Source: Neckera pumila
Taxonomy: Eukaryota; Streptophyta; Bryopsida; Hypnales; Neckeraceae
Assembly (NCBI GenBank): GCA_963969595.1
Contig: OZ018409.1
Location: forward strand, 31,633,282 to 31,697,281
Length of the DNA stretch: 64,000 bases
Direction: 5' to 3'
Below, piece by piece: positions 33,469-43,960 of this stretch (the stretch's first letter is position 1; every line of letters begins with the position of its first letter). Made by a program: the position numbers and the translations under genes. The notes under the pieces were generated by a model. The model did no database searches, was not told the origin of the DNA, and saw only the letters and a list, made by a program, of their open reading frames with translations.

Positions 33469-34763
33469 GCATCTTCTTCTTTAGAAAAGTCAATAATACT
33501 ATAATAAGGGAATTTGCAATACTATTTATTGAAAATATACTCAAGTAGCTTCTCCAAAAAATATTGGATGAAATTTATATTTTCTCCATTTCACAGTTTT
33601 AGATGAAATCATCCAACAGACACTTAGTGTCTATGGCATCCTTTGAGGACTAACCTTGTAAGGACGTTGCGGACCTAAATAGTCCAATGGATGACTTCAT
33701 TGTTAACTAGAGAAACAAAGAATACACCTATTAGTCCAGTAATTGGAATATTTTAGTGACTACCTTGGTTTTGGGGTCTGTGTGCTTTCAGAGTTAATTT
33801 GATGTGAATTGAGGTATCTAGGAGAGAATAAGATGAGGTGGGCTCATCTTGTGGCTTATAGAAAGAACAATTATCTTTTGTCAACCTTTATTCTTGGGAC
33901 GTCTACAATCTTTTGGGGACCCGTGGTCTTTGTTTAGATAGTTTCACTAATAGAAATTGGTTATTTGCAACTCTGGTATCTAGAATAACTCATCCATAAC
34001 CACTCATAATTTATTCATAACAATTGAAAATGAGTTGTTTAGGAATGGTGTCTAGAAGAACTTGTCCAAATTACATATTCTTAAAAAAATAAGTTTTTTT
34101 TGGACAAAATGAGTTGTTTGTGACCGGTTGCAAAAGACCATATTTGGCTACTAGTGTTTTGAATGTACCTATTCATCCAAGAATCTAAGAATTTTAGATA
34201 ATCACTATAGCAATATTGCCATGTACTTCTAGGGTTAACTCTTTAGGTAAATATTTTATTTGTGGCGGGATATTGGCTTATCGGTGATTGTGGAAAATAA
34301 TTAGACCACTTTGTGAAATATTCTCCAATTTTAAATGGATGAATTTTTTAGAAAGAATGAACCATCCAAAAGAATTTCAAAATAGGATGTGATTACTCGA
34401 CATTTGGATGAATTATGTACCAAGGTCACAATTTAATATGGATGATCAAACAATTTTTGTTCATTGATATTAAAGAACAAATGCTTTTCATCTTTTTATT
34501 GAATACAACTTTACTAATGGCATATTAATTCGCATCTTAGAGTTGGGTTTAAATTATATTAAATATATTCTTATTCTATCAATGAGTACATTTTAAAGTA
34601 AGAATGTACGGTAGTTAAATTCTGCACCAAGGTCACAATTTAGTATAGTTTAAGTTGAATTACATACATCCAGTTCTAATCTTATTATTGGTAATGTACA
34701 ATTGAGCCATTTTAGCCAATCTTTGCAAATTCTCAATAGTCTACAGGTTAAGTGGTTAAGAGG
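33469..34763. other. Non-coding, nothing recognised
   Basis: AT-rich sequence without a recognisable gene or full element. Confidence 0.5.
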
Positions 34764-34767
34764 TTAA

Positions 34768-35407
34768 TCCCTAAATGCTTGAGGCATTAAATTTTGGTGT
34801 TTACAATACTTTGAAGTTAAATAAAACCTAACCAAGTTGCTATTTTTTGTAGTTTTTATTTTTGAAAAATTCTTTTAGAAGTCTAGTTTTACCATCAAAA
34901 ATTCGATTTCGAAAATGATTGATTATGATTTTTCTATTCAAGATTTTGTGCAAGGGTGTCCATTACAGTCTTGACTTTCTATAGTATTGAGGGCTCTTGG
35001 AAACGAGCCTCAAATATACTAGATTTGGAGAGATAATCAAAATAGAAATTCATTTAAAAAAATTGTAGAGTAGATTTGAGAAGTCATAATTGATTGGAGT
35101 TATATATATTACCTTTAACCTCATATTTTTTTGGTAATCAACTTTTTAGATTTGACATGTGAAAAGATGATTGAAAGACTTCAAATCACTTTCATAGTTT
35201 TAACACCTTCATGATCAAACATTATAATCTTACAATCCATAAGTGATATTGTTGTGTTTTCTTTTCATATGTGATCTTTAACATGACTAGTTTGAACTTG
35301 TATAGTTAATATTTAAAAAAGATCAATACAACTTATCAAATGTCGACTTTTTGTTAAATTTAGAGCAAATTCCTAGAAGCTCAAAAAAGGCCTAGGGCAT
35401 TTAGGGA
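34768..35407 (+). mobile_element. TTAA-flanked element, family H (640 bp)
   Basis: It lies between TTAA 34764-34767 and 35408-35411. The ends are inverted: TCCCTAAATGC at the left and GCATTTAGGGA at the right. The interior is unlike families A-D. Only this copy is seen in the window. It is non-coding. Confidence 0.65.
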
Positions 35408-35694
35408 TTAAGAGACAAAAATAATAGAAATGAAAATTGATTTAAACATTAGTGGATCTCTCATTCAAATGATAAGGCTATCCTAAATTTCTTGAAAATC
35501 CTCCTCCTCTCTTTGATTCTTAATTTGCTTTTAATTCTATTAATTCTATTTGAACTTTTAATCAAACATCGTCATGATTGCAAGCAATCTTATCACATTA
35601 GATTACCTTCTTCCTCCTTCCTAAACAAAGGTTTACCTCCCACCTTTGGGAAGGCACATTTAGTTTAGTTTTAGGATGCAACTTAGGAGCTATA

Positions 35695-35966
35695 AGGTGG
35701 GTGCACCCAAATGCGCCAACGACCTTAAACCGCCATCTATATTCACTGTACATCTCCAAAATCAGTTCTGTACCTATGTGGAAGAAACGCTTTTAGAATC
35801 AAACTTTGTTCCTTAATAACTTTTGCATACAGTATCCAAATGCTACGTTCTTTGGTGCTTTGGAACCTCTTTTCACTTGCCAACAAGACAATATGAAAAT
35901 CTGATCAGTCTAGTAACAAGAACTAGGCATAGTACCAATTTGTGACGGTTTTGGATGTACCCACCT
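35695..35966 (+). mobile_element. TA-flanked MITE, family G, copy 1 (272 bp)
   Basis: The left end AGGTGGGTGCACCCAAATGC and right end TTTTGGATGTACCCACCT are imperfect inverted repeats, flanked by TA at 35693-35694 and 35967-35968. A partial second copy starts at 43770 (AGGTGGACCCTCCCAAATGC). It is non-coding and a Tc1/mariner-type MITE by target site. Confidence 0.7.
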
Positions 35967-36076
35967 TAGGGGTTACAAGAGAGTCTCATGACTTGGCATA
36001 AGTTTGCTTGTCCAAAGTCAAGTTACGTAGTTCTGTTGAATGGATGATAATCAATCATTATTAACCATGTAATTAA

Positions 36077-37805
36077 CCATTAAAAGATGCTAGGGTAGGG
36101 AGCCCTAATGTTGCGCTGGCACCTATCCTTGCGCACCCGTCGCTGAAACCCTGTGAAACCGTCGTCCTCCTCCTTTGCGCTTGGTTTTCCATCTTTTTCG
36201 CTTGTTTTTCCAGAGTTCAAGAGCGGCCTTGTTCACTTGTGCGCTTTGTTTAGTTGTGCAGCCTTGTTCACTTGTGCGGCCTTGTTCAGTGATTGTTTAG
36301 TAGATGTAATGTTTAGGTTCTGACTAATGTAAAGGTACTAGAATGTTTTCCAATAGGCGTGTGCACACCCGAACTGCTGTTAGAAGATCAAGTTGCTGGT
36401 GGGAAGAAGACGTCACCGGGATGCAAATCTTTAGGTGCGAGCTCTGTCAATGTGAGTTTCTGAGTCCCCTTGCTGATTTTTTCAACTTTTCCTCTGTTAT
36501 TACAAGCTCCGTATGTACCTCGAAGCTATAGCTAAGAACTGAGATCCAGAGGGAGGAGCTTGAATCTGAAGCTTCGCTTAGGGTTGAAGGTCGGGTTTGT
36601 CGAAATTGACATTACATTTATAGGGCAGGCTAAACCGATTGCTATTTCTCGCGGTCCTCTACGTATGTCACCTGATTGCAAGCTTGTGCAAACTCTTTGC
36701 TCTGGATTCGCAGGAATTGGTGACAGTCCAATCGTTTGTCCCGCCCACTAATGTCTTAGTTACATTTCCCACTGCCGAGAACATTCTAGTGGCGAATTTG
36801 CGGCCCCTGGGATGCATCGCTGCTATGCTCACGTAGTTCCAGAGTCCTAATGCGACATACGACACGTTGTCAAACCCTCTGTCAATCCGGCCTGCGTGAC
36901 AATGTATGAACTGATTACGTGCACGTATCAAATTTCACTTGTCAAAATAAGTGGTTGTTGCTATGGCGTGATTCACAATTGTTTGCACTTTGTTCTTTGT
37001 TCTTTCACCTACTTCAGTGGAGTTTGAGCTTTATTGTAATTTAGAAATCGTAACTTATTGTATGGAAATTGGTACTGTTCCTTTTGGAGTATAAGGATTC
37101 AGTAGTAAGGGTGCAAAAAAGGTTGATGATTAAGAGGGGTCCAAGATAACGTTGCAAATGAAGGAATCAAAATGGGATGAAGATTTGGTAGTAACTATAT
37201 CTGTACAATCAAAACTAGGTCAGTTGCAAAAGCTCAAGGACTTCGCAAATTTATAAGCCTTCAATCTTGTCTTTTCATGCCTTCTATCTTGTCTTTTATA
37301 TAAATGCGTGCGCAACGCAATATTAGGGTCCAGTGCGCAATGAGGGTGCGCAAAGATAGGGTCAAATGCTCAAGATGGTGCGCAAAGATAGGATTCAAGA
37401 CCATTGGAATTGCGAAAAGACATCTATGTGTTCCTTCACTCTTTTTGGTGAAATGAAACGCTAAAATACAATTTTGTAAATTGATTTGTAGAGTAAATTT
37501 ATTTATCTTGGTGGGTTTGAAATTTCAACTGGTTTGATTGCATGATATTCAAGATACACATTCCCGAATGTTAAATGCGCAATGATTGGGCTCCTTACCC
37601 TATACCATTTTGCATTCGATGAATGACAAAGAATCCTTCTATGTAGGACAGAAGTGCAACTCATCCTTCGAATTTTGTATGAAAAAGGGAGGTTTGTAGA
37701 GTAGTTCAACTCCCAATGAGTGCTTTTGGATTTATTTTAAAACCAATGATTCACACCTTACCAAAAGGGATGATTTCCACGGTCACCAACCTATTCTTTT
37801 AAGGG
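36077..37805 (-). mobile_element. TTAA-flanked MITE, family C, copy 5 (reverse, interrupted)
   Basis: A short piece at 36077-36092 and the piece 37603-37805 together form one family C element in reverse, between TTAA 36073-36076 and TTAA 37806-37809. The 1.5-kb element at 36093-37600 splits it near one end. Confidence 0.65.
36093..37600. mobile_element. 1.5-kb TA-flanked TIR element
   Basis: The left terminus GGGTAGGGAGCCCTAATGTT and right terminus, read inward, GGGTAAGGAGCCCAATCATT are inverted repeats. They are flanked by TA at 36091-36092 and 37601-37602. Further inverted similarity continues inward (CCTATCCTTGCGCACCC near 36123 and its complement with one mismatch near 37350). Inside there are short direct repeats (GGTGCGCAAAGATAGG twice near 37345-37392; GCGGCCTTGTTCA near 36220-36295). 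Unlike the surroundings, 36330-36900 has balanced composition and short open frames, possibly a captured host fragment. No transposase was recognised. Confidence 0.75.
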
Positions 37806-37809
37806 TTAA

Positions 37810-38084
37810 TCCCTAAACATTACACACTTGCCAAAACATCCAACTTGATATCCAATTATCAACAACTTGTACAGTACAGAAAGAAGTAAGCCTTGGAGAG
37901 GTTCCTATTGTATCACGCCTACAGCACAATGTACACCATAAACTAGACAGCTTCATGAGCAATAAATACTGCACTTGAGACGAAAAAATTGCAAGTCTAA
38001 TCCCTTGCAGCATAACACTCTAACCATATGTTACATGCATTCGAACTGTGGGATTTCGACTACCGTAGTTCATGCTTGCTTGCT
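37810..38084. other. 3' flank of the LHC-like gene
   Basis: This is probably the 3' untranslated region of the minus-strand gene that stops at 38085. No polyadenylation signal was fixed with confidence. Confidence 0.5.
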
Positions 38085-41000
38085 TTACTTCTTTGGGGGA
38101 AGATCCAGGTCAGACGAATATGGCTCCTTGCCCTTCTGCACAGAAACAGGAAAAAAACACATTGCTTAAATGAAATTAAATACAAATGTCACCCGTGAAA
38201 CACTGGATTGATCAATCCAATGGAAAATCAATTATATGCTTTATTTATTAAGAAACCTACCTGTCCACCGGGTCGGTCCACTACTCCACCTCGGGTGTAC
38301 GTTGTGAGAGGGTCCAAGGTTTTGGCATCGTAGGTCTGGAGAGGATTTCGGGGCAACCCATCGCCTTCGTTGGGAGGGGCCTTGCTAACGTCTGGGGGGT
38401 TGTTGATGACAACGTAACCACCAAGGAGACCTCCGATCAAGAGAAATAGAAAACCTGCAAGGAAAGGTCCCTTCACAGTCGAGGGGTTGATTCCTAGTTG
38501 CCCTAGTACACCCTTGCCAGTTATCACCTCCATGACAACAGCAGCCTGCCCAAAAGAGCCACGCCAGTACACTATCAGCACCAGATCTAGAGAGCCGAAC
38601 AATTTCTAAATAGTTTCTAGGATAAAAAAATACCAAAAAAGGGTAACTTGAAAGGATTACAGGCACATCATGAAGCTTCTCAGCGATTAGCCACTCATGT
38701 GGCCAGTCGCTGAGCGTCCAACTCAAGATCCAAAGCATGAGATTCAAAGCGCAGTACATGTTATTTATCAGCAGGCACATTAATTAATGTTATATCTATT
38801 GTTTCACAGGAAGACAACATTATGTATCGTACACTAAATTAAATAAACCATGTACCGGAAGTGGCTCTACCTCTCTTCCGGTAAAAGCCCAAGGTAGCAA
38901 AGAACACCACACTCAAGAAAATTTAAACATGAATTTAGCTCAGGTGCATTGTAACTCCCTTTCGGAAAAAGACTAACACCACTCTCCCTCTACTTAAACG
39001 TGAATCTAGCACCTCTTGCTGACCACGAGCAAGGCAAAACAATACTATGGTAGGCTTGATGCCCCCTAAATGGTGAAGTATTGTCTTGCTAGACCTGGTT
39101 TAAAGTTGAGAGAGACTCATACATTAACTTTGAAGGAGCAAAAGGCTGACATTGGGCATCACATCTTTCTTTTAAGCAGGTTTGAGTAGATCATATGAAG
39201 ACTTTGTTTTGTACAATTTCAATTAGTTTTAAATCATCGCACGGAGGTTCTTTTCTCATTCTGGAAAACACATTTAAACCATGAATCCTTGACCCTTTAA
39301 GGGTTAACTATGGAGTCAAACCCCAGATCACTTCTGGTGGTAAGACTTGACATGTCTTGGCACATCATCTTCCCAAAGTGAGCAAACCAAATTCCCTCCT
39401 ATAGGTGCGTACTGTACCATGATTTTATCGTAGACTAGCAAAAACTTTATATAGAGAAATTGAACGAGCAGGTTTCTCGTTCAGCACAAGTTAACTAGTA
39501 CACTGCCAACTCATGAGGATAGCAAAAACAGATAAGACCATTGAATCTCTAAAAGACCGGGGCAGATCGATCCGCAACAATGGAAAACAAAAACAGATAA
39601 GTAGATGTGAAGTAACGTGAACTTTGAAAAAGGGTGAGTAGATTACCGTCCAGCCGATCATAGCAAGCCGACCCACTTGAAGCTCTTGAAAACGCCCAAA
39701 CCCGAAAAAGGACCCTTTGCCTCCCAATCCAAATCCACTCATGTCGTCTCCCTCTACATTCGGTTCTTCAGCAGCCCTCACTGCGACACAAAAACAAAAT
39801 CTTATAAAAAAGGATACTGTTACTCTCTCCATCAGGAACTTCAAAAATGAGAATCCCTACCATGCAATCTTTTCATATTGAGCTGAGACTGAGCATAATG
39901 AGAATCAGCGTCAATTTGTTTAAACTAAGGGAGAGGACACAAAAACATTAGGGACCTGATCCCGTCTACTGTACTGACACGCGCTGCCAACACCAACTCA
40001 TCTCTTCCAATACATTCGTAGGACTTCAAGATAGGTGCAAGCATGGTTTGGCAAAATGTATGTGACCACTAATGTTTGAATGGATATGGGGTTGCCTACT
40101 GGCCCTTCAATAGTGGTCTACAACCTCACTTTGAATGATGACATTGAATGATGACATAAGGAATTATCATACAATTGAGTGAGAAATTTGATCTCAAGAG
40201 AATTTGGCTCTTGTAGTACCCCAAATGATCTCTCCAGTGAGCTCTAAGTAATCCCCCAATGAAAGCACACTCCTACATATTGGTTAATATTCTTGACTGT
40301 TTAATACCTGAATCCTTCTTAAAATAATGCATGTTTTTGTACAAATATGCTCTTTACCTCAATTTCATCAAACTGGTTGGTCACAAAGGAAAGTTATCAA
40401 TTTATAATTCAACTATTAGTTTTTATGAATGAGAAGTTACTTATTTGGACAATTCCCCGAAGCACTTTGCCCATCACCTAGAATAGAATATAGACTTCGG
40501 AACACTGAACACTAAGGGGTTTCAGTATCCTCCAACCTTCCAGCTACACTACGAGCGGCTCGGCTCTGTCCCTGACGCTTTTCAAGTAAGATCCTACTCA
40601 AACCAATTCAAAGTCACCTCTCCTTTGGTCCAGAGGCAACAAAGCTACTGACGTATAAAAATGCAATCCTTAACAACCACCAATTGGGAGATTTCACTGA
40701 TGATGATGCCTAATTTAGGTCTCATGGAAAAGAATTTCTTGCACACGAATGACATTCTGGGCGGAAAACTCAATGTGCTTGAAGGATGCCCCAAATCCAG
40801 AAGAGTGAAGATTTCCACGGCCATAGTCTTATTCTTATGGTTCACTACCTTAGGTCTTGTATTTCAGAAATCAAGGCCCAAGGTAGAGAATCCTTTCTCC
40901 TGAGCGACCTTTTGCCAGGGGTAGAGCATATGCGAAATACAAGTTACTAACAAGCTCATATTTAGAATCTCTAGTAAGTATATCAATGAACAACAGCTGA

Positions 41001-42088
41001 AGAGTAAAAACCTATCCACCCTCCTACCAAAAATTCGTAAAATTCGGAACTCGTTCATAAGAAAACCAAATAATAAATAATTCAGTGAATTAAAATTCTC
41101 TCCAAAATGGGAACAAAATGGAAACAAGACCCACATTAAAACAATTGGAATCATCAAAGCATCCTAAAAACACTCAACAGCTGAAAAGCCACAAGAACGA
41201 ATTCCTCCCATACATCGGAAAACAGCAATGTGCCTATGGTCATAAACATAAAACGATAAGAATGTAGAATCGGGCACCCCCTCCTGCTGTCTACACAGTC
41301 ATCCCTAGATGTCTCCTGCTCAAGATGTCTCTACTAGTCACATCTTCCAGCGAATTTTCCCAATTCGATACCTCTCCCCATAAAATTCTCACTCAAAACT
41401 GCCGGAACGAAGAGCACAAAATGTCAAATTTCACAGAACATCGTGACAAAAAGGATGCTTAATCATTCAATTCCACCTCACCATTTACGCAACCACCAAC
41501 CCCTCAAACCCTAACAACCCATCCATCCTCCCTTCGATCGGAAACGCCAATGTGCCTAAGGCCATAAACATAAAACGCTAAGAATGTAGAATCGTAAACC
41601 CCCTCCAGCAGTACACAACCTAACCCCTAGACGGCTCCTGTTCAAAATGTCTCTACTAGTCACACCTTCCAGCTGCAGTTCCAACCCAATCCTCACTAAA
41701 AATTGCCGGGACGGAGCGCAGACAACGGCAATTGCACAGAACACCAGAACAACAAGAACGCTTCATCATTCAATTCCACCACCTCACCATTTACGCAACC
41801 CTCAAACCCTAACAACTCCCACAACTCCCACAACCTCCACAGCAATTCAAATTCAACCCGAATTGTGTTCCCCGAGCCTTTACCTGCGACCAAATTGTGT
41901 TCCCTCGTCACACGTCGCGAAGTCGCGGCCACTCGCCGCAACTGCGCCACATTGAGTGATGAGCGCCACGCATGGGAGACGCTCGCCAACTTTGAAGCCT
42001 CAATGCTACCACCATTGGCGCAAGAATGAGGAGTCTCCCCTCGCACGGCGACCACTGCCGCCCGCATCTGGAGTGCACACTGCGCCAT
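38085..42088 (-). CDS. Chloroplast two-helix light-harvesting-like (LHC-like/SEP/LIL) protein, four exons
   Basis: The CDS is exon 1 at 42088-41884, exon 2 at 39780-39647, exon 3 at 38545-38261 and exon 4 at 38135-38085. All introns start GT and end CAG, and phases match, giving 224 residues. Residues 1 to about 70 are rich in Ala, Ser and Arg and low in acidic residues, as in a plastid transit peptide. The mature part carries the first-helix chlorophyll-binding motif ELQVGRLAM at residues 101-109. This continues into MEVITGKGVLGQLGIN (118-133), which closely resembles the PsbS/ELIP/SEP type. A second hydrophobic segment lies at 140-160 (GFLFLLIGGLLGGYVVI). A polar tail of about 60 residues ends SDLDLPPKK. 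Members bind pigment in thylakoid membranes and act in photoprotection or assembly. The exact subfamily is not certain, and a PsbS-like four-helix protein is excluded by length. The gene is intact. Confidence 0.9.
41224..41830. repeat. Tandem duplication (about 300 bp) in intron 1 of the LHC-like gene
   Basis: The unit 41224-41520 is repeated at 41552-41830. Shared stretches include AATGTGCCTA, CATAAACATAAAACG, TAAGAATGTAGAATCG, ATGTCTCTACTAGTCACA and ATTCAATTCCACC, then CACCATTTACGCAACC. Divergence is moderate, so it is not recent. It ends about 50 bases inside the intron from exon 1. Confidence 0.85.
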
Positions 42089-42693
42089 GGAACCCAAATC
42101 GGGGAGCAAGGAGAGAAGGAAATTTGGTGCAAAATTTGAAGGAAATTTGGAGAAATGTTCAATTGGGAGAATTTGGGAAGGATTTTGATTTTGAGTTATG
42201 GTGGTGGGGAGTGGGGCTTTGAAAGAGATGGACAAGTGGAGGAGAGGCAAGGGAAGGATAAGATGGAAAGGCTTTTAGACGTGTGGCATATGGGCGGAGG
42301 CGTGGCTTCATTGGGAACTTGTTTGGGACTTTGGGGCATTTGAAATGCTACTGGCGCCAAGGGCATCACCGGCCGCCCCAACCGAGGCAACTCCCCTGAT
42401 AAGTTTGTCCAATGTAAACTAGCCGTTACTACACGTAATTTTGACCCCTTTCTAAAACCGACCCTTAGAGATTCTTGCCTAAAATGTACTCCTATTATTC
42501 ATGAGAGTCTATGGTCAGTTTTAGAAACACCTGTTTTTAGCACTTTGAATATTCATACTTTATTCATACAATGTCCAAGAGAATCTAGAATCTCCTTTTG
42601 ACTACCAATAAGACCCTACAAAAAGTTTTTCAATTTAAGAATAAAAACCATGTTGAATTGCTTATTTGGTCGATTTTACGTGTAGTTACCTTA
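42089..42693. other. 5' flank of the LHC-like gene
   Basis: The minus-strand promoter region should lie here. An open frame continues upstream of the chosen ATG, but its extra residues look like untranslated sequence. I chose 42088 because the following residues form a typical transit peptide. No TATA box is claimed. Confidence 0.5.
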
Positions 42694-42839
42694 CCCCATT
42701 CCAGACCATTCCAGACCAAATAGGAGCAAGCCGATTGTGGGCTAAATTATATTAGAAGTGTACATTCAAATTTTGAAATGTACACCACTAAAATAATTTA
42801 GCTTACAATGGGCTTGCTCCCATTTGGTCTGGAATAGGG
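42694..42839. repeat. Long hairpin MITE (146 bp)
   Basis: The two arms pair along almost the full length. Left CCCCATTCCAGACC... and right ...GGTCTGGAATAGGG share about 47 bp, with one extra ATTCCAGACC duplication in the left arm. The inner part (GTGTACATT / AATGTACAC) pairs as well. It abuts the family A element at 42847. Confidence 0.8.
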
Positions 42840-42846
42840 CAGTTTA

Positions 42847-43766
42847 CCCCCTAAAGGACCAATATGCGTTTTTTGGCTACATAAAAATTTTAGGCAGGTA
42901 CCTGTGACTAGAGATTTCTATATTTTGGGCCCAAATTTTAACAGAAGGTGGGGACAAGGAATATCTTTCAAATGCACTAAATTTCATGACATTTGGAAAT
43001 TCAAGTCAAAAGTTATGGCCTAATTATGTTATTTTTTTTTGTAAATGGGCAGTCTGGACAGATTAGAAAAAATCACTTTTTTCAAAAACAAAATTTTGAA
43101 GTTGGTTTTTTAGTGGAAAGCTTTGAATCATTCCATTTTGAACAATGAATCAAAAGTTATGAGGATTTTTTGTTTGTAGGCAGTTATGGATTCTCTACTC
43201 TGAAATAAAATTTGAAGTCGTTTATCTTATTCAATTTTCAATATTTTTTTGAAAAGAATAAAATCATAGGATGTAGATTGTTTATTACAACATTGCAACC
43301 ATTGCAACCATTGGGATTGGCATTTTCCAATTCCTTAATTAAATTCTTAACAATTTAGTATTTTGAATAATTTTCTACTACTGTCTACTTACGATTTTTT
43401 TCTTATATGTTGCATAATTCCAAATAATTCGAAACTTTTCAAGCATGTGGCCAACTTGTCTAGGAAAAGAATCCAAAGAAGCACCACCATTTTGGACATT
43501 TTTTCATAGAAAAGTGAGCTTGTGAAGTGCAACTGCCTTGTTTTTTGCAGGGCCGAAAAAATGATTTCAGTAAATTTGAATGCTTATGTCTTGCAATCCA
43601 TGTGGTGAAAATTTTTGAAATTTTTATCATATGATCTTAAGTTAGTATACTACAAGATCCTACAGTTACATGTGGCAAAAAAAAAATTTCAAAAATTTGG
43701 TACTTGTTCTAAGAATGGTAGTTTTTGAGCATTTTTGGTGAAAATATATTCATGGAACTTTAGGAG
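42847..43766 (-). mobile_element. TTAA-flanked element, family A, copy 7 (920 bp, reverse)
   Basis: It starts CCCTAAAGGACCAATATGCG and ends GAACTTTAGGAG before TTAA 43767-43770. The left flank reads TTTA, an eroded TTAA. It belongs to the subgroup of 18380-19303 (GGCAGGTACCTGTGACTAGA) but is clearly older, with many substitutions. Confidence 0.8.
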
Positions 43767-43769
43767 TTA

Positions 43770-43960
43770 AGGTGGACCCTCCCAAATGCGCTATTGACCC
43801 CAAATCATTATCATCACTCTATAAACATCTCCAAAATCAATATCTACCTATGTGGACGAAATGATTTTAGAACCTCTACCCCAATTTTTTTTTACCCATC
43901 ATAACTTTTGCATATGTATCCAAATGGCTTATATGGCGGTATTTTGGTGCCAAATTTTGA
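43770..43960 (+). mobile_element. TA-flanked MITE, family G, copy 2 (partial)
   Basis: It matches 35695-35966 from AGGTGGACCCTCCCAAATGC through ACATCTCCAAAATCAA, CTACCTATGTGGA and AACTTTTGCATA. The right end was not found. Confidence 0.55.

Noticed and set aside
41696..42250. Reading the whole 184-codon minus-strand open frame as one protein
   Set aside because: Splice signals and phase matching show that only 42088-41884 is coding exon. The rest is untranslated leader and intron.
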